From: Acanthacorydalis orientalis
Taxonomy: Eukaryota > Arthropoda > Insecta > Megaloptera > Corydalidae
Assembly: GCA_034766995.1 (NCBI GenBank)
Contig: CM068322.1
Location: 1,190,589-1,254,588 of the forward strand
Reading direction: 5' to 3'
Length of the DNA stretch: 64,000 bases
The translations under genes and the position numbers were made by a program. The notes under the pieces were generated by a model. The model ran no database searches. It saw only the letters and a list, made by a program, of their open reading frames with translations, and had not been told where the DNA came from. Below, piece after piece: positions 1-13,786 of this stretch (the first letter of the stretch is position 1; each line of letters starts with the position of its first letter).

Positions 1-340
1 TAAATTCTGCCTAAAAATTTAAAAATGATAATTAACTGCTCAAAAAAAGCATATTTCTTTACAAAAAATGTTTAATATTTGCCACTCTATAATGACCAAA
101 AAGTAATATTATAATTTCAATCATTAAGATATATTAGCAAGATTATTGTTATTAAGATATTTAATAATTTGTAAAAAGAAGTTCTAGTGTTAACGTATTT
201 ACGTGTTAGGTGTTACCTTTAACGTGTTTTTTCATTTATGTATTTTTTTGAAATTTACGGCAGAATATTGTTTTTATTATTTAATCACCAATGCTGAAAA
301 CCATAAAAGAGTTAATTATACATTTTTAAAAAAGTATCGC

Positions 341-342
341 AT

Positions 343-392
<50 letters not shown>
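341..392. repeat. (TA)n array
   Basis: Alternating TA with two AC interruptions near its left edge. It ends in a GTGTGGCTGTGT tract. Confidence 0.97.
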
Positions 393-395
<3 letters not shown>

Positions 396-806
396 CGTGT
401 GGCTGTGTCTATGTGAATATGTATTTGTTACCACAATTTTACTGCATTATATAAATCATTTATGATTTCCTACCATATTTCGTGACTATGCAAGCAATGC
501 GTGTACAAAGAAGACAGGTGGGTGTATTTTATTGAAAAAGTACTTCAAACAGTCACCCCAATATACCATCGATCATATGTTGTCTTTTAGTTTTGTGTTT
601 CAGTAGCATAATTTTTTTTCAGTCGTCAAACAAATTACATTAAATAATTTAATGACTTCAAATACATTATGTACATTCATTCATATATAAATTCGTATGT
701 ATGTGATTTTTTATACAAAATTAAAAAAAAATCAACAAGGTCATTAAATACTTAAATACATTTTTTAATTATACGTACTAAACTTGCTAAAGATAATATT
801 GATTCT

Positions 807-830
807 ATCTTTCTCTCTCTCTCTCTCTCT
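807..830. repeat. (CT)n array
   Basis: Pure pyrimidine CT dinucleotide run with one TTT interruption at its start. Confidence 0.95.
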
Positions 831-1019
831 ATCCAGGTTTTCTAATAAAAACGCATTTTTTTCTGAAATAAAACAAAATTTGAGCTGAAATTTTAAATTT
901 TTTTACTGTAAATTATGGTTGCATGTATGCCACTTATAAATTAAAAATAATATCGTGTAAGTAATCTTACAAGTATCTATTATATTGTTAAACTTTTCAA
1001 TAACATTTCTACACAACTA

Positions 1020-1520
1020 AGACTCTATCTCACCAATTACTCTTTGTACGTAAACTTCTTCTTTAACGTGATCCCAAAGAAAGTACTCCAACGGTGTTAA
1101 ATGGCAGGATCTTGGTGGCCAATTAATGTCTCCATTTCAGGACAAATAATTTTTGACCAGCTGTATGACTTGTACCGTCCTGCTAGAACCACAAAAAATT
1201 GGTTGTCATGTTTCGGTACGTTTCTTCATTCACAGTAATCGCTTAACCAGCCTGATTTTCAAAAAAGTAGAGATCGATGACTCCATCGGAGCAAAGTTCG
1301 CACCAAACAATCACTCTTTCTGTATGCAGTGGCTTCTCGAGGACTACCCTCGGATTTTCTTCACACCAAATTCAGTAGTTTTGCTTGTAAACGTAGCTAC
1401 AGAGTTCGTCAAAATGAATCTCATCGCTAATGATAACTTTTTCAGAAAAAGCGTGATGTTGTACCCAATCAACAAATCTCCGACGCCGTTAATGATCTTC
1501 TGGCTTCCATTCTTATATTA
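1020..1520 (-). pseudogene. Decayed Tc1/mariner-superfamily transposase (DDE_3 type)
   Basis: Read on the minus strand, this is the C-terminal half of a cut-and-paste transposase. In order I see a first catalytic motif IISDEIHF, then ENPRVVLEKPLH, VIVWCELCSDGVI, YFFENQAG, the second catalytic motif QDGTSHTA, and the end motif NWPPRSCHLTPLEYFLWDHV. This matches the insect family whose consensus end reads NWPPRSCDLTPLDFFLWG. Several stops and frameshifts break the frame, and the part between QDGTSHTA and NWPP is shortened. The third acidic residue is E in place of D. The DNA-binding N-terminus is missing, and a TA array lies about 35 bases beyond. The product cannot be active. Family placement is recognition of motifs; decay is seen directly. 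Confidence 0.85.
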
Positions 1521-1550
1521 ATTAAACCTTGTAAGCCTTTAGCAATAATT

Positions 1551-1553
<3 letters not shown>

Positions 1554-1592
<39 letters not shown>
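1554..1592. repeat. (TA)n array beside a transposase remnant
   Basis: Uninterrupted TA run, 34 bases beyond the DDE_3 remnant. Confidence 0.97.
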
Positions 1593-1594
<2 letters not shown>

Positions 1595-1734
1595 ATGCAA
1601 TTGAAACAAATTTTATTATAGTTGATTGCTTGTTATTCGAGCAGAATTAATAGTTAAAAATAAATTTCACCAAATTTCTGTTCATGTGCAGCAGCTGCTG
1701 TGACCAATTGCTTATTATGTTTATTCATCACAAG

Positions 1735-2045
1735 GACATTGATATCTGTATTCCGACTGTCGATTACAACGAGCGAAACATAATTCCCTCGGTGCAAACG
1801 TGCAAAAATTCGCCAGCGTGCGGCACATTTCAGGGGTGATTTGTGATAACGTTTGAGGGGGATGACGCTGACATTGTGGGTGTGCGTTCGCCTATTCGAC
1901 GCCGGTCGACTACTTTCAGCGAGTACGCCGTGGTCCCTCTTCAACGCACATTCACCGAACGTGACGTCGAAACGTCTTTGTCTTCGATTGGGATACGTGC
2001 CGTAACCTGCCCTCATCTACTGTTACCGCTTTTCACCAGGATCTA
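1735..2045. other. CpG-containing, GC-elevated block, possibly exonic or regulatory
   Basis: This block has much more G+C and many CpG dinucleotides than the surrounding DNA. It is open on both strands: 1654-2016 minus encodes 120 codons, and 1843-2076 plus encodes 77 codons. I recognise neither protein. Good coding-like composition in one block of an otherwise 75-80% AT window suggests a host first exon, a CpG-rich promoter, or a fragment of an unknown element. No clear start context or pair of splice sites decides between them. Confidence 0.35.
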
Positions 2046-2076
2046 CCGAACGGTAATATTTATGTACTCTCACTAG

Positions 2077-4994
2077 CAGTATAAAATAGATACAAGTTAT
2101 AAATTTCCCTTTTAATCCACGTTATCAAGGGATGCAGTTTATACGCAACGTTACTGCAATACACATGCATTTCTCTCTTTCTAACTATTAATATGGTCTG
2201 TGCGAATTTATTGCAGTGCCGTAGAGTATTTTAATGTTAAAGACTCGTTAGATATTTTGAAAATTTAATGAAGTTGTTAGCGAAATTCAGTTTAATTCAA
2301 TTTGTACATATGGTTAATAAAGGGTATATTTTGTACATACAACCGATAATATTTTAGTATTTTTGTATTTGTTATATTTAAGGAATTGATAACACTTTTA
2401 TAAAATAATAGTAATACATTTTATATAAACATATTATTAATTATTTACCAACACAATTAGTATTATATTTTACTTCATATTCAGAAATATTATTCTGCTG
2501 TATATTCATAAAATATTGTAATTGTATGTTGCTTAATTACTCCTGTGTACATAATTAAGTAGACAAATAAGATAAAAAGATAAGGCATATAATCGGAAGA
2601 AATGTATTTACGATACGAAGATGTAACTAAACATCCTAAATATTTATATACTCGTGCATATTAATACGCACATACTAATTATAATAATTACAAGTCAATA
2701 AATCGGCACCAATGCTCTCTATAAAAATGTTATGCATTGTATTCAAAAAACTCTTCATCTGTATTTCTATCCCGTTTAAATCCCTTTTTATATCTCTTGA
2801 AATACTATTTACTTTACTTACTACGACCAGTTTCGATCTTGTAGCTAACTTCAAGTAGATTACGCTCATTAAAATGACATTTACTTGCATATGGAAAGTT
2901 ATTTTACAAAAGTATGCTTAATTATGATCGGATAGATTTAAAAAAATATGATGTTATTCATTTTTAATAAAAAAATGTTTTAAGAAAACTTAAAATATAT
3001 GTATATTACTGTCAAGTGAGCTGGTACAGTAAATTTATGCAGACCTTTTGTAAAATTCAACTGCACATACTTATTAATTTAATGATAAGTGTTTTTTATT
3101 TTAGAATGAATCTTAGACTCTGATACCAAATAGAACTGCTTTAATTTGAAATATGCGTATCGATTACAAAGTTTAAACTGCGGTGTGTATTAATTACACT
3201 GTTTTATGATAAGTTTTGTCAGATATTATGAACGAGGAATCAAATCAAGCAGCTGTTTGAACGTTGGAAAATGATTTCAAAAACGATGGTGTATACATAA
3301 TTGATCAGTAAAAGCGTTTTCTGCGAAAAATAATCCCCTGAGTTTCAATTTCAAATCGTATACGCATTTTTTCACTGATTCAATGTATATATATATATAT
3401 ATATATAGAGGGAGAGAGAGAGAGATGAAAACATTTTAGAAGTTATTTAAAAAACAACGTACAAATGATTCAGTTTCAATATTGAAAAACTTTTTACTTT
3501 TCACGTGCTTATTAAACAATTCAATATAATTGTATACTACGGTCTGAAATATTGTAAATGAATCAGAATATTTCTAAAGCCATGTTTACTCAGAGAAGCG
3601 TTGTGTTTGTTGAATGTTTTCATGTCTATGCGGCGTTAAACAAATTTCTTTAAATTCTAATATATTTCTTCTAATTTTAAGATATAATTGCTATTGAATG
3701 TTTTGACAATTGTAAAAGTAAAGTGCAAACCTTTTTTTTAGTGATAGTCGTGAAATTTAAAAACAAATTCATTAAAATGTAAATTGACTTGTTGGTTATC
3801 AGAAAAACAAATATGAATAAATTTAAGTAAGTAGTCCCATGTGTATACTAATTAACATTATGTCGGACATTATTATTATAACGAGAAAGAGAAATGATAA
3901 TTCTCTTTTATTCCGTAAGTAAGATAGATAGTAGTATTTTTATGGTCTGACATCCTGTTGACTAGTGTCATTCAAATCTCTATATCATCCAACCAATTCT
4001 CTTAACCGCTTGAATTAATTCGAATTCCCCTGTTCAGCCGTAGACATCTCGTCGATGCTCTTGTTCTCTTATAAGGCCTCAATCGCTCCTTAAATAGTGG
4101 AATTCTTCATTGCTACATTTATAATATTTTTGTATATCACGACAGTTTATTGTCGTATTGCTTAATAAGCGTCGGTGGTACATGGTTATTGATAGCGGTG
4201 CAATCCTTTCTTTCACAAATTAACATTTTTTTCATATCATAAATCACAATTTACATTTTGATAGTGATTCCATCATCTCATAATGCCAATACACATAAAA
4301 ATACACGATGCAGAAAAATATATATCTTTACTAAGGTGACTGACGTTGTCATTGACGTGAGCCACAGGTACCAAACGTGTTCTATCACTACCGTATATAT
4401 TTGTACACAATATTCTGTAGCTTCTTTATAACGTCGATTGTTTCATAGCCAACAGCCAAATGTAATGTTAACAAATCATCTCATCTATTCTCCTCTATTT
4501 TATTATTGTATTCTCTCTGTTATTTCTATCGTTTATCAACGATCTAATAGTTTTTTAAAACCAATATTCGATTTCAATATATACTTTATGCTCTCAAAAC
4601 TAAACTTCATTATCTGATTTTCACTTTCCTTCCACTTCGATAGAATCTGTGAAATTTTTACTTAGTCTTTTGTACTCTCTTCCATCGTTCTCTGTTTTCT
4701 TGACGTCGAAATAATCTTTATTCAGTATCGAAAAGCAAGATGTTGACATCAATTACCCATTTATATCACTGATAATTTTGTACTGTCATTCTTTCAGTTA
4801 CCTCCTATCATTCGTTTTACGATATAATCAATAATTATTCCATTTTAAACACATTTTATTTCAATTCTTTAAATATCACTTCAATTCATTTTTTTTGCCT
4901 TTTCTACAATGACATATTGTAATTGAACTTTTAGCTATTTAAGATACAACAAACACCTAAAATGGATTGCCAAACGTTAATTTACATTCATAGA
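2077..4994. other. AT-rich intergenic DNA
   Basis: No gene recognised. One TA/GA composite array lies at 3385-3425. Around 3900-4900 the plus strand is richer in pyrimidines and somewhat less AT-rich. A short frame near 4170-4225 contains a DSGA motif reminiscent of retroviral proteases but has no support around it. Confidence 0.5.
3385..3425. repeat. (TA)n followed by (GA)n
   Basis: TA run passing directly into AGAGGGAGAGAGAGAGAGA-type purine repeat. Confidence 0.95.

Positions 4995-5050
<56 letters not shown>
4995..5050. repeat. (TA)n array
   Basis: Long alternating TA run ending in an ATGCATACAT tract. Confidence 0.97.
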
Positions 5051-5052
<2 letters not shown>

Positions 5053-5452
5053 GCATACATAATATAAGTCGAATGAGAAATTTATGCTGCAAAAATCAAA
5101 CATATTCAACTACAATAATTTTCACAAAAAAAATTCATAAACGTTCTGGTTAAACTGTTTGGTATATTTTTAGGACAGAAATGTATATCAGGATCATTTG
5201 TGAAAGCGAAAAGACAGATGTAATCATATACATTACATCATTTTATATTTTTAAAAATTTTAAACCAATAATAAATACTATTAATAATAAATTGATTTCA
5301 AATTTGTACATTTTAAATATTTCAACGAAACTTAAATACTGAACTCCAAAATAATTTGTAAACTTTATGCAACGTACAAAAGAATGAAAAGATGCGAGTT
5401 AAGAAAATGAATAAGAAATGAGAAAATATATATTTGATATAAAACTCGACAG

Positions 5453-5470
5453 TATATATATATATATATA
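5453..5470. repeat. (TA)n array abutting a mariner end
   Basis: Short TA run whose last TA serves as the left target-site dinucleotide of the mariner derivative at 5471-5925. Confidence 0.95.
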
Positions 5471-5924
5471 TTAGGTCACCCATAAGTAATGCGATATTTT
5501 CCTGTAGGTGAAAATGAATGATGTATACTTTGCAATAATTGTTATAATGTATCAGATGCATATGCTGCTCAATCGTACGTAATTTTTTCTCAGCCTTATC
5601 GTGTAAGATTAACAGTGATCACGTAAATTTACCAGAAAAAAACATTAGTTATCATGGAAGTGTCAAATGAGCATATTAGACATATTTTGCTTTGGGAGTT
5701 TCGTCAGGCCAATAACGCTACAACTGTAGTGAAAAAACTGTGGAAAATTCATGGTTCAGATGTTACTAATCTTAACCAAGGACAAAGACGGTTTTAATGA
5801 TTTCGGTCCCGAAATTAGTTATAAATAGCGAAAAACATATTTCTGATCAAAAATAAGACGGCAATTTTTTTTCGCTGTTTCAAAATTTATTTTAAAAAAA
5901 CCGCATTACTTATGGGATGACCCA

Positions 5925-5925
<1 letters not shown>
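5471..5925 (+). mobile_element. Internally deleted mariner (TTGGGTCA-type ends)
   Basis: A 455-bp element with inverted ends: left TTAGGTCACCCATAAGTAAT, right (reverse complement) TTGGGTCATCCCATAAGTAA. Both sides carry TA, and both flanks are TA arrays. From 5654 the start of a mariner transposase can be read, MEVSNEHIRHILLWEFRQ, an N-terminal helix-turn-helix region. After about 35 codons the frame runs into unrelated codons and a stop, so most of the gene is deleted. The right subterminal sequence is shared with the element end at 59790, which defines one family. It could only be moved by a transposase supplied from elsewhere. Confidence 0.88.

Positions 5926-5981
<56 letters not shown>
5926..5981. 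repeat. (TA)n array abutting a mariner end
   Basis: TA run with one AC interruption. It starts exactly at the right end of the deleted mariner, so the element splits an array with 5453-5470. Confidence 0.97.
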
Positions 5982-5982
<1 letters not shown>

Positions 5983-7418
5983 CAAAAATAAATTCCAGTA
6001 AGTGGAACTGCATCCGAAGAATTATTCGAAAGAGAATTCTTATAAAATACAACTTTTCATGAATAAAATTATTCGATAATCTCTTTTTGCATTTTTGTGT
6101 AAATGATTCAAGTAATTCTAAATTACATATAGTCAGATCTGGTCTGGTTATATTAAGTAAGATACAGACGAAGTCAAGAAAGATGAAATGAGATTAATTA
6201 CTTTGGTAAGTTTTTTTTAATAATTAAACAGTGTTCTAATTCTTTATAGTAATTTAAAAATTTTCATATAAATATTAATATATTTAAAAAATCAAATAAG
6301 TTTGAAATATCTACTTTGTATACACATAAAGAGTAGATAATGAAAATATATGATTCTGTGCATATGTCCATTTTGTAAATCTATTATTCTTTCCCGAAGT
6401 TCACTGATCATATTCGTCCTTGAAGTCATGATTATATCAAATTAAGTCAAGTTTAGTCTGGTTAGGTCTGCAATTAGAAATTATTTGAATGCAGTTCTTC
6501 GAAAGAAAGTTTTTCTTATCACCTTTGGTTGTCAAGTTAAATCAGAGTATGTAAGGTCAAATTAATTCAAGTCAGGTCACATTAGGACATATCAGTTGAG
6601 AAAATGATTTCAAAGGACTAAAGTTTGAAGAAACTATTTTTCCCAAGAAAATTGTAGAAAAATTTACTTATATCCAGTAGAATATATTGTCAAAAGAAAA
6701 AAAGTAATATAAATTACTGACGGGGAAGAGAAAAATATAAGAAGAGTCGGAAAGAGGTAAAAAATGGCAGAAATAAGGATATCGGAAAATATATTGAAAA
6801 TGGGTGAAAAGAAACGCTATCACAAATTTTAAATATATCTTTGACTAAATGTACATTATTACTTCTAAGTTGATAATTATAATTTTCTTCTAGTTATGGA
6901 ACTAGAAATATTAATTTCTGGTAATACTTTAAAAAGTACATCAATAAGACTGAAAAGGTGAGATATAGATATAAATTCATTTAAAAATCATTTAAACTTT
7001 CATAAGTGTATTTTTTTTTCCTCCACAAATCACACTTCTTTTTCTAATGTACAATGATAAATAAATGATTAGTGAACAATTTTTATTAGTGTTTGTTCGC
7101 ACTTCGACGAAAAAGAATTCTATAGTAAAAATTAATTTAGCGACAATATCAGAACTGTGTTGAGTCATTGATGTCAAACATTTAATTTCGAATGTTTCTA
7201 AGTTGTGACGACACATATTTATGATAACATTTAAAATTAAATACAACTGATCTATAAAGAAATCATATTTCTAATTTTTTTCAGTTTTCTTTTTCTGTCA
7301 AGATACAATTTAGTTACTATGGATGATATTGCAACTGTATAAGAAGTATGTAAAAGTTTTTAATAAACTGTTATTAAAAAAATATTAATAATAATTAATA
7401 TCTAATTGTACTAAGGTA

Positions 7419-7473
<55 letters not shown>

Positions 7474-8040
7474 TAAAATTAATTTGGTGAAACATAGTAT
7501 TTTCTAAGAAAATAACTTACATTAAAAGCAACTAAAGTTCGAAGACTCAGTTTGTTTCACGTGTCGCCCTCTTGCCACAACGTGATAATCAAATTCTTTC
7601 ACAAAAAAACAGTTCCAATTTGGTAATAACTCTGACAATATTCACATGTAAATCGTACGGTAAATATATAACAATTTTTAAGTAGAAAAATATAAAATAC
7701 ACTGCACTGAAACATCTTGAGCTTTTAATATCAAAACATGGAACTAAAAAGTAAAAACACATATAATCACAAATTATCCTTTTATTTGAAACCATATCAA
7801 TTTCAATAACATCAATATTTTCCGAAGTTATATTAGTAAAACATAGACATTTATTCTCATATTACCTTGTAATAAAACGTCTATGAATTATGTGACATTT
7901 TTACGGTTGCTTAAATTTTTCACTTCTCTATTTAAAGGAATTTTAAATTATATTAAAATTAATAAGAAATATATCAAAAATGAACAGTTTTCACAATAAC
8001 ACTCAAATATGGTAAACATCTACATATGAGATTTTGAGTA
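5982..8040. other. AT-rich intergenic DNA
   Basis: No gene recognised. Between about 6120 and 6600 degenerate repeats of GGTC/AAGTCA words occur, for example GTCAGATCTGGTCTGGTTA and CAAGTCAGGTCACATTAGG. Two similar segments (near 6010 and 6490) both hold a TTCGAAAGA core. Confidence 0.5.
7422..7470. repeat. (TA)n array
   Basis: Uninterrupted TA run in non-coding DNA. Confidence 0.97.
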
Positions 8041-8263
8041 AATAGAAACGCCACTGGTGTGCACCCCTCTTTTGAACACGTGAATTCATCCATTGTTGCA
8101 ATGGAGGGAAGAACTGGCGTGAGGTAGGACAATCCCTCCTTTGTATCGCGAACAACGACAACGTAATGTTACGACAGGGTGGAATTTGACATTAAACACA
8201 CGGCGTCGTTTACCTATCTTGTTGTGTTTGTGTTGCGATTTTATATTTATAGCACAGTAAGTA

Positions 8264-8413
8264 ATGTTCACCAGTTTTCGTAATTGTTTTAAGCTTCTAG
8301 ATGTATTCCGGCACGCGAGCCACAGATGTTTGTTAGCTGAGAATGGTTTTATAAATGTTATATCATGGAATGGACGTACGGGATTAAGTTATAATTGTTA
8401 TAGGGGAGCGAAG
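8264..8413 (+). CDS. Candidate first coding exon of a host gene, mitochondrial-presequence-like
   Basis: From ATG at 8264 the frame runs 50 codons and meets a splice donor AAG/GTAATA in phase 0 (GT at 8414-8415). The peptide begins MFTSFRNCFKLLDVF and is rich in R, S, F and L. It has few acidic residues, as in mitochondrial targeting presequences. The exon and the 220 bases before it (8041-8263) have raised G+C and CpG content, as expected of a promoter and 5' UTR. The open frame itself continues to 8566, but its composition turns AT-driven after the donor. I do not recognise the protein, and no second exon is visible. Alternatives are a chance frame in a GC-elevated block or an exon of a long non-coding RNA. 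Confidence 0.35.
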
Positions 8414-9152
8414 GTAATATTTTTGGTCTGTACGTGTGTGATACGAGGAAAGAACACAGGCAATTACGAGCACTGTACTGTAAATAAAATATTTTTTGAA
8501 TATTATCTAATTCGTTTTCCAAATCATCCTAATTTAGTGATACTTCAGATAGGAGCAACTCAATAAAATGGGTATTAATCAAAAAATGTTAATTTTACTA
8601 TACTAATAATATGTTTTACAATTTTAAATAATTTTTTTAAAAAAAACATACCATTTATCGATTGAAACAATTTGAATATCAGTTGTGGACTCAGATAATT
8701 TTTAGAATAAAAATATAACAAGATATTTTAATTGAATACCCAATAAATAAAAACATTATTAACTTAAAACAGATAAAAAGTTCAAGGTGTAAAAATATTA
8801 TTAATAACAAATCAAAGTATGGCTAGAAGAGAATTATTTTAATCATTTAGAATTACTTAATCTTAATTAAATAGATTAACAATTATATATTGGAGCATAT
8901 AATTAATAAATACGTACTTTATAATTTTTTTTATAATTAACAAAAAATTATAAGGAAAATTGAAGTTATATACATAAACAACATTATCTATCTTATACAC
9001 AAAATGTATATAAAATATATTAAGTATTTAAATATATTTAAATTTATACAGTTAATAATACATTAAATTTTCTTATCTAGATTTAATCGTTTTGTGTGTT
9101 TTATATCTGTTTTAAGTAAATAACTAATAGTCTTCAACAACAACATTTTCAG

Positions 9153-9154
<2 letters not shown>

Positions 9155-9199
<45 letters not shown>

Positions 9200-9224
9200 T
9201 ATTATATTATATTACTTATTACAT
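9155..9224. repeat. (TA)n followed by an (ATATT)n run
   Basis: TA run to 9193, then about five ATATT pentamers, an unusual change of unit length within one array. Confidence 0.93.
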
Positions 9225-10056
9225 ATTATATTGAAGTAAAATATAGACATAATAAATGCTAGACTGATAATTCATTCAAAAACTACCGAATAACGATTGA
9301 GAATAATTCAAATATTTTTTTCCTATTGATCTACTGGCCTTACAGCAGAAGACCTAAAACAAATATGATAATACGAAATGTAATTTCTTTCTTATATGTA
9401 AAAACCTATATTTCTCGTCATTTTGTCCTGCGGATAAAGTAAAGAATATCTATGGTGATGAGAAATGTTTACTATGTCAGCTCATAGGTTTCAAGTTTAA
9501 TTCATTAAATTTCGTTCGTATATATTTTTTATGTTTAAATATATTATGATGTCAAAACCAATAAACAGTTTTTTTCTTTCTATTTTCCTGACAGTTTTGA
9601 TGAGCTATATACAAGTTTATTAATAATTAACTGACTTTATCAAGACTGTTGAAATTTTTAATTGTTCATGTAAGATAGAGAAGAACAAATTATATATTCT
9701 TTAATTTTTTTCTTCGCGTTTTTTCAAAAATTAGAAAATATTATATTTAAAAAATGGAATGAAGTTAAATATGTATCTATTTAAATTTTTCTTAAACCGT
9801 CAGTTTGTTTCACGAACTATTTCCTTTTTTTTACTTTACAAATTACAAAAATATTTCTAGTCAAAAAAGTGTTCAATAAATCATTGACCATTTATAATCG
9901 TTGTTTTTATACGCATTTAGACGACGGTTCCATCATTCACAAAGCGACAAAGTACAGAAAAATCATTTTCTGAACCTTAACGCACTGAGTCAGAGGCATA
10001 GGTGTTCTCAATATAATATAAGAAGTGTATTAAGGTATTGATTTTTTTTGTTTAAG

Positions 10057-10060
<4 letters not shown>

Positions 10061-10127
<67 letters not shown>

Positions 10128-10150
10128 CATATTTATATATATATATATAT
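10061..10150. repeat. (TA)n array with point interruptions
   Basis: TA run broken by single C, T and AC changes, suggesting an older array. Confidence 0.97.
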
Positions 10151-10250
10151 TGTTGATTTTTTGATGTTTTCCAATATAAATGTAACAATCTAATTATGAA
10201 GGTCGTTTTGAATATCATATAAGGAAATCACAAAGCTACAGCCATAAAGC

Positions 10251-10267
10251 CACACACACAACACCGT

Positions 10268-10343
<76 letters not shown>

Positions 10344-10353
10344 ATATGTATAA
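10251..10353. repeat. (CA)n-(TA)n composite array
   Basis: CA repeats (10251-10290, one ACCGT break) pass into TA repeats with TATATG variants at the right edge. Confidence 0.97.
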
Positions 10354-10672
10354 TTTAACGTAAAAAGGAGTAATACTAAAAAAAATACGATTCAAGACCA
10401 TATAGCGATTCTTTAATTTGTTACGCTTGAAGTGACAACAAAAGTATATCGGCTAACTATGGTTCATACCTCTACGCAGTTCCATTATTTTTAGACGAAA
10501 CAACAGCATGGAGACTACAGTGACTGAAAGCATTTTACACGCACGTATAGATAAAACCAAGCAGTCGCTAGTGCCTTTCAACTGCAGAAGAGAGCCGCCA
10601 CCCACCACAGCGTAACAATACACAGCATCACGAACAGAAAGTTATCAGCCAAAGCTGAGCCGCTTCACTTAC

Positions 10673-10760
10673 CGCAGCAGACATTGAAACAAAGAATCGA
10701 CGGGACTGTATGACGGCTTAGACGGCTACGCATCACGTTGACATTATAACATGAAGTCAG
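10673..10760 (-). other. Candidate 5' exon ending in a strong splice donor (minus strand)
   Basis: On the minus strand the sequence reads ATGTCTGCTGCG/GTAAGTG, with donor GT at plus positions 10672-10671. An ATG codon just before it would start MSAA and continue into the next exon. The whole 10490-10760 block is GC-elevated and CpG-containing compared with its flanks, like the blocks at 1735 and 8041. The left limit of the exon (its 5' end on the minus strand) cannot be set. This could be a first exon of a host gene lying leftward, but no downstream exon was recognised. Confidence 0.3.
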
Positions 10761-10763
10761 ATA

Positions 10764-12248
<1,485 letters not shown>

Positions 12249-12250
12249 TA

Positions 12251-13205
12251 TGAGGTCTGATAAAAAATAAATGATTCAATTATGCACTTATCCCTTCTTC
12301 AAACATAGTTGTTTAACATAGTCTTGTCCTTCTAACGAGTGTTTATATATTCGAATTAAATATATAGTATTTATTTTAGGACTATTCGTCTATGTCGTGT
12401 TTTATCACCTTCGCCAGATGATAAAAATGTAGAATAGCACACAAAATTGTAATCAAAACTTACATGTTGAAAATTTTTTGATGGTAAGGCAACAATGTCT
12501 CGTTGTCGCATATTTGAGTTACAGTTTTTTTTAAATGGGTATGAAAATGTGCACGATGATCTGAGATCCAGTCAATCTAATAATTCGAAATTTGTTTGGA
12601 AGTAGTGAGCATGAATAAACTGACAAACATGGATAAGGAATCAGTTCAGAGAATTTTGATCGAATATTCGTATATGATAGAGCACGAAGATGATATTCAA
12701 ATGTTTGACTCAAAAATAAAGAATGAAAATAGTTGGAATCTGACATAACTTTACTGAATAAACAAGAAAAAAGACGACTATCTGTACAAAACTACAACAG
12801 GTGACAAATAATGCCTATCACAGTATAATCCTAAAATCAAAATATAATTTCTAGTAGATAAGACGAGTGCATTTATCTGATCGGAGAAGGCAAGAATGTT
12901 ACGGTCCAAAATCTAGATAACATTACTTTGTGAATTTTACTAAAAGTACCATGCACAATGAATATGTTTTAGAGGGTAAAATTGTCTAACCAGTATTTCT
13001 ACAAGAATGTTTTTAAGTATTTAACAGAAAAATTCCATCGTAAAATCTGACTTGTGCTACAAACTTCATCATAACAACGCATCTCACAATTCAATATAAT
13101 CAGTAAAGAAATATTTGGTCTAAATTTAAATCAAAACGATGAAATACCCTTTCTTTTCTCCATATTTCATACACAATATCATTTATTTTTTAATAGACCA
13201 CACAA
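12251..13205 (+). mobile_element. Degenerate mariner related to the 37551 element
   Basis: A 955-bp element flanked by TA on each side. The ends are inverted: left TGAGGTCTGATAAAAAATAA, right (reverse complement) TTGTGTGGTCTATTAAAAAA. Conceptual plus-strand translation, ignoring many stops, gives pieces in the order expected for a mariner transposase: SVQRILIEYSYM, LSQYNPKI, KARMLRSKI, VPCTMNMF, NQYFYKNVFKYLTEKF and LHHNNASHNS. The same segments, better kept, occur in the 37551-38457 element ([38 protein letters not shown]). The catalytic D of the second motif is N here. It is inactive. Confidence 0.8.
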
Positions 13206-13726
13206 TAGAATAATAGATAACTAAAATGAGATTAAAAATTAAATAAGATCGTTTCTTTCAAGAAACAGTTAACTTGCAAATAGAACAAATTAACGAGCGC
13301 TAATGACCTAAGTTGTCGATGTGCCATTAAACCATAAATAAATAATTAATTAACTAATATTATGTACGGTAAGTGTATGCATATAGAAAAGAGTTAACAA
13401 ATGTATAAATACCTTATTCAATGTAATCAGTAACTCCTTTTAAACAACTAAAAAATAAATATAAGGTGGAAACTTTTAGAAAAATATTATTCATAACACT
13501 GTTTCTAAAAATATATGTACTCGTATAACTTATTAAAAATAACAAGATATTGTTTTTAACAAAGGTAAGTATATATTATCACATTTTGAAATTTATCTTC
13601 ATATACACAATAAATTCGTTTCGACTCTATTAAAAGCTACTGCATAAAATAGAACAAAAGTTTTATGAAAATATGAAAGAAGGAAAGAATGTATAACTAA
13701 CGGATTAAACAACAGTTATTTAAAAA

Positions 13727-13730
<4 letters not shown>

Positions 13731-13786
<56 letters not shown>
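13731..13786. repeat. (TA)n array
   Basis: TA run with two AC breaks at its right side. Confidence 0.97.

Larger units (their letters stand above)
1..1019. other. AT-rich stretch without a recognisable gene
   Basis: I see no coding region here. The stretch is AT-rich, with one TA array and one CT array (listed separately). Short open frames are chance products of the repeats. Confidence 0.6.
8567..10480. other. AT-rich intergenic DNA
   Basis: No gene recognised. It holds three TA arrays and a short ATATT pentamer run, and is extremely AT-rich between 8570 and 9240. Confidence 0.55.

Noticed and set aside
1153..1521. 122-codon plus-strand frame
   Set aside because: It is antisense to the DDE_3 transposase remnant, whose motifs are readable on the minus strand.
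4170..4225. Short frame with a WYMVIDSGA-like motif resembling a retroviral aspartic protease
   Set aside because: It stops within a few codons, and nothing before or after fits gag-pol. Chance match is more likely.
6120..6600. Repeated GGTC/AGGTTA words suggesting insect telomere-like (TTAGG) repeats
   Set aside because: Words are scattered and irregular, with no tandem TTAGG run.
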